Shown: positions 44,106-55,461 of the stretch, piece by piece
How the letters are laid out: every line of letters begins with the position of its first letter
Numbering within the stretch: the stretch's first letter is position 1
DNA from: Neostapfia colusana
Taxonomy: Eukaryota > Streptophyta > Magnoliopsida > Poales > Poaceae
Length of the DNA stretch: 64,000 bases
NCBI GenBank assembly: GCA_030760725.1
Contig: JASWHV010000001.1
Location: forward strand, 72,871,683 to 72,935,682
Direction of reading: 5' to 3'
Notes under the pieces: model-generated
Seen by the model: only the letters and a program-made list of their open reading frames with translations
Told to the model about the DNA's origin: nothing
Databases searched by the model: none
Made by a program: the position numbers and the translations under genes

Positions 44106-44927
44106 TTACCAGAGGTACGAGGTCCTGCAACACGTGCACCTCGTCCATGCTTGGTTGTAGTCCTCTTCCCAGCCTTGCCCCTCCTCAATAGCGTCGTCCC
44201 GCTCTTGAGTAAGGACCTCGTTCTGCTGGGTCAGAGCCTGCACCTGTTGTTGCAAAGCCGTGATGTCGACATGGCTCTTCCTCTTCGCCTTCTTCATACG
44301 ATGCAACTGATTATATTGTTCGTTCAGTCGCTTGATCGTCGGAAGGAGCACATTGCGGAGTGCGCTGTGAGCACTCTCGAAATGGTCTCCACGGCTTGTG
44401 CTCTCCTTGAGCTTTGCAGCAAGACAATCCGTATGAACAGCTTGGCTGTCCATCACGGCTTTTCCTGCCCTCAATTGGAGACTGAGGTTTGCCTCCGCGG
44501 GACTGTACCTTGGGCAACCCGGTTTGGTTGCCTCCATGTACCTCCCTTCCCACACGTGATTAGCCCGTCCCTCCACCGGAATGAGCGCGTATGGAGTGCC
44601 CTCCATAGATCTCCAGTGTAGTTGGCAGAAACGTGACATAGTGTCGTGGGCTGCCACTTGCCACATTCCCTCCGGTTGTCTACCTCTCACCGTAACGGTG
44701 AGCGGCGCCCAACCGGGTGGCATAGTCCCTCCAGGAACATCGTCATGGATCGTCCACGTCTTGTTCCCCTCCTCGCCTTCTTCTTTGTTGAAGTACTGCG
44801 GCATCTTGCTGTACCTGAAATATTGAAGCATTTGCCCCAATGCTTCCAGATAGCCGCTGCAGTGAGAACAGTGGGACACCACCCACCTGTTCTCCAACTG
44901 TCTATCCGCTGTCATCTGTAAAAACAT
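44106..44927 (-). CDS. orf0 of H: uncharacterised 273-residue ORF upstream of gag
   Basis: An uninterrupted frame from the ATG at 44925-44927, with a second ATG at 44913-44915. The N-terminus has a pair of CxxC-like cysteines (VSHCSHCSGY). The middle contains DDVPGGTMPPGWAPLTVTV and WQVAAHDTMSRFCQLHW. The C-terminal third is a heptad-rich coiled coil (LNEQYNQLHRMKK, LQQQVQALTQQNEVL) with a basic KKAKRKSH stretch. The overall layout (W-A-rich middle, then coiled coil) is like the orf0 of E1, but similarity is weak. No known domain was recognised. Survival of this frame in an otherwise broken element is notable. The copy may still carry missense damage that cannot be judged without relatives. 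Confidence 0.7.
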   Translation of the reverse strand: MFLQMTADRQLENRWVVSHCSHCSGYLEALGQMLQYFRYSKMPQYFNKEEGEEGNKTWTIHDDVPGGTMPPGWAPLTVTVRGRQPEGMWQVAAHDTMSRFCQLHWRSMEGTPYALIPVEGRANHVWEGRYMEATKPGCPRYSPAEANLSLQLRAGKAVMDSQAVHTDCLAAKLKESTSRGDHFESAHSALRNVLLPTIKRLNEQYNQLHRMKKAKRKSHVDITALQQQVQALTQQNEVLTQERDDAIEEGQGWEEDYNQAWTRCTCCRTSYLW

Positions 44928-46395
44928 ATTTGAGAAATATCAAATATTTATTTGAACAGTAAACCCTTGAGTTATAACATAAAGCATGTCATTGAACTCA
45001 TAAAACTTGGAAATATAGCTCAAACTTGAACAAATTTGACTGCTGATCTGCTGTCCAATATGACAGCCCTCACCAGTTTCCATTTCAACCTGATTTAGAC
45101 CGTGCTAAAGAAAAACCAATTCTGGAGCTCAACATCAAAGTTAAAGCTAACTTCAATATATTTCAGAAAAGTATTTGCTTGGCCTAAGATCTGTCCTGGT
45201 TCAAAAGTTATGAGATTTCAAAGTTGACAGAATTTCTGGAGAAAATTGGACAGCACCTCCCTGCTTGAGGTACTGATTTGATCCAAGAATTCCAGTTAAT
45301 TCTACCCCAAATTTGACAAAACTTTCTGTTACAAAGATGTAAACCATATCATGAACTTTTCAGAACTACCTCCTTTTCTATTTTTGGATTTTTATGCAGG
45401 AAGTTATGCTCAATGTACAGAGAGTTACAGAGAGTGCTTACTCTGCCCTGTTTTCTGGACAGTTTCAACTCTACTGCATTTTTCGATTGGCTAAGTGATG
45501 AAACACCTCTGGACCTCAACGGAAAAGTTGTAAAGATCTTCCAAAGCTTTCCAGACATGTATCATATGACCCCAACCTGGAAACAACTCAACCTCTAACC
45601 TCTGATTAACTTCAGCCTTATTTCAGCTGAAAACAGGGGACTCTGTCCTTAGTATCCTATAAGTTGAAACTTTGTTAACTTTGAATGTCCTGATTAAGGG
45701 AAGGGGTTACATCAAGTTTTAGTACTCTGGATTAAAATTTTCTAGTTTTACAATGATGTTGCTCATTTAATGGGGTGTGACGTCGATGTGTCACCAGTTC
45801 ATGTCGGTACTACGTCCTCACAAAGAAAAACCTATACCGGAGTTAGCCGGCCTGGTTGGTTCAGTGGCACTAAGCATCACTCGCACACGGATGCTAAACG
45901 TCTACCGTTTCATGGTTAGACTACCTGCAGATAACTCAAACAATCGTCAGACTCGGCTGCAAACCGAGCCCGGTATCCATACAGTTCGTACACCCGGCCG
46001 TCATCACTCGCCCGGATGTTCTCAAGCCAAACACGCCTTGAGCTACGTGTTCATGTTACTGACCACGTGACGGGGTCTCACAAATCGCCCAAAGCACGCC
46101 AGGGACAGACGTTGCTCGAATACCCAAAACGACATGAAGAGTCGTAGAGGATATTAAAGCGGGTCGGGTTACATGCCACCCGTGGGGCTCCACCCTTCAG
46201 ATTATGCGCACTGGTGGACAGCTTACATGCACCCCCCAAGAAATAAAGCGTCCCGAGATGCACGATTTTCCGACATAAGCAATTAGGTTAGTATCCCACT
46301 TTCTATATACTAATAAAATCTTTATATGGGCTACTAACTCGTTCCTCACTGGATTTTTCAAAAAGATGACCTTTGTAGTGCGTTAAACCTCAAGC
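44928..46395 (-). other. Leader of H between primer site and orf0
   Basis: 44928-45760 is AT-rich with no coding support. 45776-46260 is GC-richer and contains ACCACGTGACGGGG (about 46060). It has the look of LTR-leader sequence but I could not match it to any LTR in the window. Short open frames are not supported. Confidence 0.5.
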
Positions 46396-46409
46396 GAGCT
46401 TCGATACAA
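46396..46409 (-). other. Degenerate primer binding site of H
   Basis: The minus strand reads TTGTATCGAAGCTC three bases inside the 5' LTR end. It matches TGGTATCAGAGCTC except for a few changes, in the right place for an initiator-Met tRNA primer. Confidence 0.6.
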
Positions 46410-48531
46410 CGCTGACACGACCCCATCGGCCTTATCGAGCCAGGATCACGCTGAGGGGTGCTGTGTTGCACAGTACCAGATAACGCAGGTCAAAGATACA
46501 AAGCAGAAGCAAAGTTTTATTACACAAACCAGTTTATGAACATTTTTTTACAACAAAAAAGATCAGTCCACACTCTCGGGCGTAGACTATGCATCGAGTT
46601 CATGTTCAGCCCGTGAACGTGTCCCCGCTAGCACGCACACACACTAACACGGCGGCGTGCATGAATCCCACTCGACGGGGTTCCTCTCCTGGGGTTCCGT
46701 CTCCTCCTCGGGAGTCCCTTCCTCATAGACCCCTGCAAAAGCTTCAAACACAAGCAGTGAGCATGATGGCTCAGCAAGACTGACCCGTCTCTCCTATACA
46801 TGGAACTTCTACATGAAGGGTATAGGGTACATGAGGTAATTAATTTGCAACGGACTCGCCTAATTATTTGGACCTTACTTTCAATGTTTTAGCAGCAGGT
46901 GGTGGAGAACCTTACGCTAAGGCACATGAGAGAGCCGCAATTATACAAGAAACGCATTTCTCTCATGTACTTTGCCCAAAGTTGAAAGAACTTTAATTAG
47001 CTCTAAACTACAGCAAGACATTAACAAGCAAAGTATGTCTTTCAAATCAGCAAACTTTTAACATGTATGAAGCCTGTTCTTTCTACGTCACGGTACAGTG
47101 AACAAGTGGTACTCACTGACCGCGAGGGACGGCGATTATAATCGACGTACACCTGCAGGGTTACCCAAATAACCCGTCACGTACGCCCGTACTCAATGTT
47201 GCCTACAACAACCATCACGGACGTCGTACGGAACCACCTTTCACCCGTCAGCCAAATATTGAAGCGGTCCTATCGTCCCGAGCAAGAGGTCTCTGCGCGC
47301 ACATCAACAGTGCCGCCAGCCGATTTACACCTCGAGCTCTCAACCTACCCTCTGAATGACAGGCAATGCCTCAATACCCAGCTACCCGAGTTACATCGGT
47401 TTCCCGGTTCCCATATAGCCGGTAGGTCTTCGGTACTGTTCTAACATGTTCAACAGGCCCGCTCACGGCTCGGTCCTCAATCGACACAAGCGGAGCTATA
47501 GCACCCAGGCCCTAAAGTCCTGCTGCCCTTACTCTCCGCTCGGTCTCATTTTTCTTGCCATGTGTTTCATTTGCTATCTTTACCAGAGTCGAGTGCCTCT
47601 AGGCTATCCTCGCGAGTAGTTCCAACTACTCGACTTGTACCGAATCCTACTCTATCTTAGCATTGCAGTATCTAAACGGGTTTTCAATCCTAATCCCCAC
47701 CCTTGGTTTTCCTGGCTATGCAATTGGGTTTCAAACAAGACTCTAATGCAAGAAGTAAGAGGTACTCAAAGTAAGTTCTCAAAACATTAAATATTTGTAA
47801 AAAGGTTAATGCAAATCGGGGCTTGCCATGCTGCTCTTGGTCGTAGGCTAGCTACTCTTCCGTAGTGATGAAGTCTAAGACTTCGGGTTCCTCCTCAACC
47901 TTAGCGACTACATGAGATAACATGTATATGTATTAATTTAAATGCATTTGAATTGAATTTAAACTTGTGAAGACTATAAGTCTTACTAGACAGACCCACT
48001 GACTCTGAAATTTTTACTATGGTTTGGTTACCAACCTAAACAGAGACTTGGCCAAGTTTCATTTGCAGCAAAGCTCATGTGAGCTCTCCACAAATAATTA
48101 TGTACTTGACCTTAATTGGAGCTCTTAGGGTGTTATAGGGATTTTCATGGAGCAATCCATGGCTTTCTGAAAACTAGGTTTTTAGAGGGTTCTAATAGAT
48201 TTGGTATCACTTAATTTGAAGGTTCCTATCTAAATAAATGAGCTAAACAATTTCAGAGAAATTCTGAAAATGTTTCTGGACATTTTCTATTTTCTCTGGA
48301 ACAGTTTTATTAATCACATCATTAGGTAGATCAAATGAGCTCAAATGGATCTGAATTTTTATGGTAGCTCAGGTATATTTTGATGAATATCCTTCCCAAA
48401 TTTTCCTCCAAAGGGTTCTCCAGTTAAAATTCTAACCAGTTTGAAATTTGAAGAATTAATTCTGGAGAAATAAGGATTTTCATGAAGTGAAACTTGATTT
48501 TCTGGAAAGTACTCAGAGAGCTGAATCCAAC

Positions 48532-49429
48532 TGATGTGGACATCACTCCTGCAGATATACACAACACTCACATGGTAGACATGCAAGGTTCAATTACTAG
48601 AGCTCGAGCACGAAAATTAAATTTAGAGGTGAGCTCGTTCCTGAACAATTCTTTATATGTGAATTTTGAGAGTATGTTGCTACCTAATGGATTAATTATG
48701 ATTAGGAACCATGGAGAGGACATAGAGATACATGGAGAGGGGTTTGGAGGCGTGGAGGGCCAGAAAATACACCAACAAGAAGTTAGAGACCAAGCCCAAC
48801 TCAAACTGGAGTCCAACTCGGGCCCAGGAGCAATCCACCTTAAAATGGATGCACAGGAGGCATACGGACTCCGTTTTTGACGTTCTACATATGCATGGAA
48901 AGCTGAGAGGATAAACGTTCCAATGGAACTGGCCCCACGTCAAAATTCACTCGGAGTAGACGGGAAACTTCGAAACAATATAAAGTTTGGAGTCTGTCAG
49001 GGTGTTGCATCACCTAGTTGGGCCATTGGGCCTTGTATCGAGTCCAAGTCCATTATGTACGTGTCTTAGGGTTAGGTCACGACCCCAGCACCCCCCTGGT
49101 CGTCCTCCACGTCCTTTATATCCCCTAGCCGCCGTCACAAACAGCTGGGTTTTGCTTAGTTACAATCTGTCATTGAACAGTGTCGCCGATCATCGGTTGT
49201 GAGACCCCAAATTCGTGATCAATTCAGTTTTGATTGCAACTTCTCTGTTCTTGCTTGTGTTCTTGATTGCGCTTGCAGGGATAAGCCTTCGTGGCGAGAT
49301 AACCAACGGAGCAGTGGTGTAGTGATTGCGGGGTTTCGTTCGTTCGGAGCCTTGGATCATCAACGTCGAGATCTCCACCCAATCAAGTTAACGCTACCTC
49401 TCGGAAGATCGGGACTCATCCTCCTATCA
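48532..49429 (+). mobile_element. Solo LTR of a CRM (centromeric) chromovirus, 898 bp
   Basis: Begins TGATGTGGACATCAC and ends CTCCTATCA. It is flanked by CCAAC at 48527-48531 and 49430-49434. A TGATG..GACAT start is, to my knowledge, the hallmark of CRM LTRs, and in these elements the integrase tail is encoded inside the LTR. Exactly that is seen: DVDITPAD then GSITRARARKLNLEVSSFL. There is a TATA-like TTTATATCCC at 49115-49122. No internal region remains, so it is a recombination product. Confidence 0.85.
48533..48880 (+). pseudogene. CRM integrase C-terminal tail encoded within the solo LTR
   Basis: The frame starts at the LTR edge with DVDI and continues through ITRARARKLNLEVSSFLN, the motif found at the end of CRM polyproteins, to a stop at 48878-48880. 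Without the rest of pol it is a stranded fragment. An open frame starting in H LTR sequence at 48494 runs into it by chance. Confidence 0.75.
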
Positions 49430-50726
49430 CCAACAAAATTTGGTTCACTCGATTTGGAGTTTCCTAGCCAAATTTATGTGGGTTTGAAGTTTGAACTAAA
49501 TCTGAAAATCGGGAAAAAGTTTAAACCGCTGCGCGTGGGACCGGGGCTACGTGTCAGCCAATTTACAGCAAGGGGGAAGGAGAAGGAGAGTCCTTAGTAC
49601 CGTTTTGCAGCTTGGATGGACTGGAGAGGCTATGATCGTGGGCTTCTCCGATCAACCGAGAGAGCGGCGGCCAGAGCTGTGTTTCTTGCGCGAGGGAGCA
49701 GAGAAGCACCCGAATGCCTCTCTCGCTGGCTCGGCATCGGGGATAAGAAGGCAGCGACGCGGTTCAGCGGCTCGGGGCGGCAAGCAGCTGCTGTCCCGAT
49801 CGATCCTTCACCATGTCGGCTGCTGGCTCGCGCGCGAGTAACCGAGCTCGGGCTTCAGTCGGTTGTTTTTGCTGCTGAGACTGACAAGTGGGTCCCACCC
49901 AGGTTTTAACCTCTGAAATTAAATTTTCCCCACTGCTCTAAACAGTAGAGACCCAATTGACCCTGGTCATTTGAATTATCTACCCCTGGGCTATTTGAAT
50001 TGGATAGAATTCAAATTGGTTTTTGTTTGACTAAATTTCAGCACATATGCAGTTTGAAATTCAAATAAAGATTGAATTTTCTAAACTTAGCTCATGTTAA
50101 GATCAACTCCAAATGGAGTGAAAATTGAGGTGTGAGCTCACAAAAATGTGCTGAGTAATAATATGCCTCCCACTTTTGAATTCATGGGATGGAAGTAGTT
50201 TGAATTTGAATTTGATGTCAAACCACCCTCTTTCTAGTTATACCCAAAAGGACCTCAAAAGGTTTTGGATTTGGGTGAATTTTGGCATGAGCCTTCCTAG
50301 CAAGGTGTTGAAGTTTCTCATATGCTCAGCCCCTAGATGATGCATGTGGGAAATGCCACTTTTGCATTTTGTGAGTTTATTCTCTAATAACCATGTTGAT
50401 GGTGTTTACTTGCTCTTCAAATGTGTTCACAAAGTTTCTTCAAATGAACTGTGTGTGTGGTGATGAACACTTTGAATATGTGCCAAAAACTTAGGACCTT
50501 ACAGAAATAGAGAAGGGAATAGAGAAATGGAGAATGGGACATAGAAATGGAGAGGGGAATATAGAAATGGAAAAGGGGACATAGAAATGGTGAGAAATGG
50601 AAAAAAGATTGCTGAAATGAGCCATTACCAAATTTCCCCCAAATTTCCAAATTCCTCAATTCCACAAAAGGGGGATTTTCCCCACATTTGGGGGAATTTA
50701 ATCCCCAATGCTGCCGCAGCCAAAAA

Positions 50727-50754
50727 GGGGGGGGGGGGGGGGGGGGGGGGGGGG
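50727..50754 (+). repeat. Run of 28 G in the G 3' LTR
   Basis: An uninterrupted 28-base G run. The 5' LTR has only five G at the matching place (about 23497-23501). It could fold into G-quadruplexes, or its length may be a sequencing or assembly artefact. Confidence 0.9.
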
Positions 50755-50761
50755 AAGTCCC

Positions 50762-50850
50762 TTGGACTCTTTGGTTGAGTTCCAAATTGACTAGGACTCT
50801 TTGGTTGAGTTCCAAATTGACTAGGACTCTTGGTTGAGTTCCAATTGGAG
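50762..50850 (+). repeat. 30-bp direct repeat (about 3 units) upstream of the G 3' LTR TATA box
   Basis: The unit is AGGACTCTTTGGTTGAGTTCC followed by AAATTGACT, the same core element that is amplified in the B LTR. Confidence 0.8.
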
Positions 50851-51386
50851 TACGACTCCTCTTTTCTCCCCCTTATAAATACAACCCCCAGCCCCCCCCT
50901 GGGCCACAGCCCTCCCCCTCCCCAAGTCGCCGAGTTGGAGCCCCCCCCCCTCCAAGTCGCCCAGTTTGCCACCCCCCTGCCGGAGTTTGGTCGCCGGTGA
51001 GCCCCGCCATTGAGCCCCGCCATCGAGCCCCGTCGTCGAGCCCCGCTGTCGAGCCCTGTCGTCGATACCCGCCGACAAGCCCCATCACGCCTCGCCGTCG
51101 CCGGAAAAAAAAAGCCCGACGATCTGTCCTACCCTAATCTTCCATAGAAAAAATCCCCCGCTGCTGCCGTTGATAGGAAAAGGGCCCTGCCACAAGAAGG
51201 AAGTGAGGTAAGTCTTCATTACCCATCTTACGACGTCGCCGCTGTTTCTACGCATCCGTTTTCTTCGCCCCCTTCGAGCAGAAACTTTTACGTGTGGACA
51301 GATAACGTTTTGATCGATTTTTGATGGTGGAGTTGATCTAGATATTGAGTCAAGATCATCACCACGTCCACACTTGATCCCTACAC

Positions 51387-54300
51387 TATCACATCCGGTT
51401 TCTCCGAAGAACAACCGAGTGAATATCACATGTATGCCAGGATCATTTTCTCATACATGTGATGACAAATAGTGAAGCATCATTTATTACAAGCCAGGTG
51501 TCGAATATAAATAAGTCTTACATAACATATGTCTCGATGGACGATAATAAGTTCATAACATGTAAATAAAATAGCAGCGGAATATTATTCTTGTGGGCTC
51601 CGTCACAGGCCTTGCCCGGGGTACTCCATGAACCAAGAAACCTTCTTCGGGTCTGAAGTCTTGATCGTTAAACACCACATCATTCTCTTGACCTGAGCAG
51701 CAATATAAACCATCAAATATGCAAGGTTGAGTACCATGGGTACTCAGCAAGTGTGGGAAAGTTATATCATGCATGGCTAGAGCAAGGAGAGGTTGAACTC
51801 ATGGTTAAAGCACTGCACAATTAATACCTATCACCTTAGATTATTAAGCACCTACATTACTACATAGGTGAAATGGTCCCAATCTCCCATCCCATCATCA
51901 TAATCAAATAACCATAACATCATTTCCAATGTTAAGCTCCCCGCTTAACATCCACAACTTCCAAAGCCATCATCCTCTAATCATGAATAAGTCCAAGCCG
52001 CTCTTGACCGTGAGGACGGCTGTCATGACAGTTTTTGACTCTGTAGATTTTGCACCACTGTACACACATGTAGTGATTTCATCCCCCGTTGCCGGGTGGA
52101 CTAAAAGAACCTCCATTATGCCAGTGGCTACGAACCACATTCACACTTCCCAGGTGTGTAGCCAGGAGATCACTACGAAGCCATTACAAAGGGATTCCCG
52201 ACGAGCGTGGGCCCACTGAGGTTTCACCCCTAACAGCATACAAGAGGCTCCAACCCCGCTGCAGGGGCCCCCCTCTTGAGCCTTGCGGTTCATATGGTAG
52301 TCCAGCTAACACCTATTCCCCGCACCATCCAACACACCCATACTACGCCGGGGATACACCTAATTAATTGGCCATGCTGCCCCATCTCAGCATGTGGTTG
52401 GCACGGTAAAGCCAGGTTACATGCTCCATGAACTGGTCCTTAGGATCCAGGCAAGTACTAAACACAAACCCGAGTCTCGTGCACCCCGCACCAACCAAAT
52501 CATCCAACTTGCCCTTGATCCCTACCTCTACATAACTCATAATATCTCATTCAAGAGTATGGTAAATAAACTGATGATCTCATATCCCAAATTTCCCATT
52601 CTAAGCATGGCTAAGCACAAGTAATATGAATAAATAACATGATAAAATAAATCCCAACCCAACCTAAAAGGAAACAAGGTAATGCAATTCTAGGGAAACT
52701 TCCTAGCATGGGTTTCATATTTTCAATTGACAATGCACTTAATTCTGTCTACACATCCTAGTATATGATCAAAGTGGTCAAGGACACTTGCCTTCTTCCT
52801 GCTGCTCTGGGAATGGATAGTCCTGATCTTGGAAGGGAAGAACTTGCTCTGGGGCAGGTTCTATTCATGTCAACACACATAGCAAAAGACAACAACAATC
52901 CATAAGACATAGTTCACACTTTCACTTCACACATACATACATATGATAGTCATTCACATTTCCAGGTGTTGTGGTTACTCTACATGTGTTGATTTTTGGT
53001 CTACATGCACTTTTAAACATATGTATATGATTTCTAACTTTTGTATTCAGATTTTCTGTTTGCACACTATATATGAATTTCCAATTTAAACAACTTCTTT
53101 AATACACTCTTTTGCTTCCAAGTTTGCATGGAAGGTAACTTCCTACTTCAAATGAGTTTTCAGATCTTCTACCAATCCTAAACTGAATTCTTTGGACTTG
53201 GAGACTTCATTTATCATTTTCTAGTCATGCATTCCTATTTTCCTATATTTTCAGATTTATTTTCTATGCCTAAATGTGAATTTTATTATGAAAATAGTAA
53301 GACACCTCATCTAAATAGAATAGGTTCTGATCTAAAATATTAAATAGTATATTTTTCAACTTCTCCTTTGATGTGAACTAATTTAAATTCATTTTTCCAA
53401 TTTTCAGAATTATTTCCTAGCCTAAAATATGTTTCTATACTAATAAATATGAACAATCAACTAGACAGATTCATTTCAGCTTAAAATCTACTTTTAACTC
53501 ATTCTAAAGTTTCCCAAGTGCTAGGAGAGTTTAAATTTGAATTTGCAATGTGTTTGTCTCACCTTTTAAATTTTAAATCATAATCACATAATCAAATTCC
53601 TAAATTTAATATCATATGGGGTTAAAAAGGTAAACTCACCCCACCACAGGGTCTATTATATTATTTCATAAATTTCCAGGGGTCTAACTACACATAACAT
53701 TGGGGTTTTCCTAATTTTTATTAAGTCCAGGGGCTAAAACTGATTTTAAATTGAATTTACATGAATTTCTGAGGTTCCAGGGGCTAGATCAGAAGTTTCC
53801 GGGGCTAGCTCGTATTTTCCGAGATCCCCAGGGGGTAGCGCGTAAGAATCCTGGCCTTTATAATGCGGGGCCGATGTGGACCATCCGATTTAAAACAGAC
53901 GGCTAAGATTATAACGTCGAACCGGTACGCGGGGGTTTCAATTCTACCGTGCGATTTAAAATAGACGGCGCACAAGCGGCCACGTCGCCCTGGCCGTGCG
54001 CGGGCGGCGCTGCCCGGCGGCGCACGGCGGCGGGAGGCGGCGATCTCACCGGAAAACTTTGGATCTTCGTCTATTCTTCCTAAAACTGGGATTTCATGGC
54101 ATAGATCGGTAGAGGGGAAGTCGGGGATCTCACCTCGGGGTTTTTCTTGAGCTCGGAGGTCCTGGAAGGCGGTCGGCGACGAGGTCCGAGATGGAACAGT
54201 GGCGATGCTTGTCGGAGCTGTGTCTAGGGCGAAATCTACCGAGTTTTCTGCACCTGCGTGATTCCCCGGAGGCGGTGGAACAAGATCAGCGGGTTAGATC

Positions 54301-54802
54301 AGAAATCCCAAGCGAAGATCGAGGGAAATTGGCCGGAGAAACTCTGGTTCTCACCGGGAGGAAAAATAGCTGATCGTGGGAGAAAAACAGGGTGATGCCG
54401 GTGTTTTTATAGACGAGGAAGGGCGGCGGGTTTGTTTAGATCGAGTTTGAGCTGTCTGGGACCAGGAGTCGGCTGTGGGACGCGGATTTCCGGGTTGCTT
54501 ACGATCGTGCGCGCCCAGAAGAGTCCGGCGGTTGGCGCGAGCGGAAGGTCGGGGATGACAGGCGGGCCCCGCGTGTCAGTGAGAGGGAGAGGGGAGCGCG
54601 CGGCTGCGGGCTGGCGCGGGGGTGGGTGGGCCGGCTGGTGGGTTTCGGCCCACTGGCCGGGGGTTTTGTGTTTTTTTGTTTTTCTTTTTCTTTTCTATTT
54701 TGATTTGAATTTGAATTCCAATTTGAATTTGAATTTCTGCACCACTTGCAACACGTCCAAAAATTTTTAAATTCCCCTCTTAACAGGATTTGGGGTGTTA
54801 CA
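51387..54802 (-). repeat. 3' LTR of I (3416 bp)
   Basis: On the minus strand it begins TGTAACACCCCAAATCC and ends CCGGATGTGATA. The last bases differ from the 5' LTR (GGGTGTGACA), so the outer CA end has mutated to TA. The palindrome is at 52020-52031, the TATA box at about 54405-54412, and the conserved block at 51985-52455. Confidence 0.93.
54405..54412 (-). promoter_or_regulatory. TATA box of the I 3' LTR
   Basis: The minus strand has GTCTATAAAAAC, as in E1 at 5639-5650. Confidence 0.55.
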
Positions 54803-54840
54803 GTTCTACCCCCCTTAAAAGAAATCTCGTCCTCGAGATT
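54803..54840 (-). promoter_or_regulatory. Polypurine tract with adjacent hairpin (I)
   Basis: On the minus strand AATCTCG-AGGA-CGAGATT (54823-54840) is followed by TCTTTTAAGGGGGGTAGAAC touching the LTR start at 54802. Confidence 0.88.
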
Positions 54841-54847
54841 GGTGGTT

Positions 54848-55461
54848 CTAAGAAAACAATTCTGGAAACTGTGCCTTAAGCTCGTCTTCTCGCTCCCATG
54901 TGGCTTCCTCTTCCGAGTGATGCTTCCACTGCACCTTGCACATCCGGATTCTTTTATTTCTTGTGAGGCGTTCCATTGTCTCCAAAATCTTGAACAGTTG
55001 CTCGGCATACGACAGATCCTCAGCTACGTCAACCTCTTTCATGGGTAACATCTCTTTAGGCGTCTTCAGACATTTCTTGAGCTGTGACACATGGAATACA
55101 TCGTGCACATCCGATAGGCGAGCCGATAATTCTAGTTGATATGCCACTTCGCCTTTCTTCTCCAGAACTTGAAAGGGTCCGATGTATCGAGGTGATAACT
55201 TCCCTTTCACGTTGAACCGACGAAGTCCTCGAATAGGGGACACCTTGAGGTAGACATAGTCCCCCACGTTGAAAACTAGCCCTCTTCTCCGTACATCGGC
55301 ATAGCTCTTTTGTCGTGTTTGTGCTATCCTCAAGTTGTTGCGTATTTCCCTCACTTTCCCTCAGCATCTTGTAGTACCTCGGGTCCAAACACTTTACTTT
55401 CTCTGGCTTGGTTCCAGAATAGTGGTGTTCTGCACTTTCTCCCATACAAAGCTTCAAACGG
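54848..55461 (-). pseudogene. pol: I pol 3' part: integrase C-terminus and chromodomain
   Basis: Separated from the main pol frame by a TAA at about 55459-55461 and a one-base deletion near 55365, then open from 55354 to the TAG at the end. It has RQKSYADVRRRGLVFNVGDYVYL, LSDVHDVFHVSQLKKC, and a chromodomain with KILETMERLTRN, CKVQWKHHSEEEATWERE and FPELFS. The chromodomain aromatic residues are kept. Only these two lesions separate it from a continuous polyprotein. Confidence 0.92.

Larger units (their letters stand above)
35058..50503 (-). mobile_element. Element H: complete but dead Ty3/gypsy chromovirus (15.4 kb with nested solo LTR)
   Basis: Flanked by GAAAT at 35053-35057 and 50504-50508 within the 20-bp repeat of the G 3' LTR. 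On the minus strand: 5' LTR 46413-50503, primer site, leader, orf0, gag, pol, polypurine tract, 3' LTR 35058-39101. It is a different family from E1/I and from B/C/G by LTR and protein. The LTRs differ by roughly 5-8% in the stretches compared by eye, so it is an old insertion. Confidence 0.92.
46413..50503 (-). repeat. 5' LTR of H (4091 bp including a CRM solo LTR)
   Basis: Aligns with 35058-39101 except for two differences: an 898-bp insertion plus 5-bp duplication (48532-49434), and absence of the 849-bp segment seen at 37309-38157. The two sides of the missing segment share TCA, so a deletion at a 3-bp microhomology is likely. Net length without the insertion is about 3.19 kb. Confidence 0.88.

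Noticed and set aside
45841..45900. Possible tRNA-derived SINE head near GGTTGGTTCAGTGGC
   Set aside because: Only a loose B-box resemblance, no A-box at the right distance, and no target duplications or tail seen.
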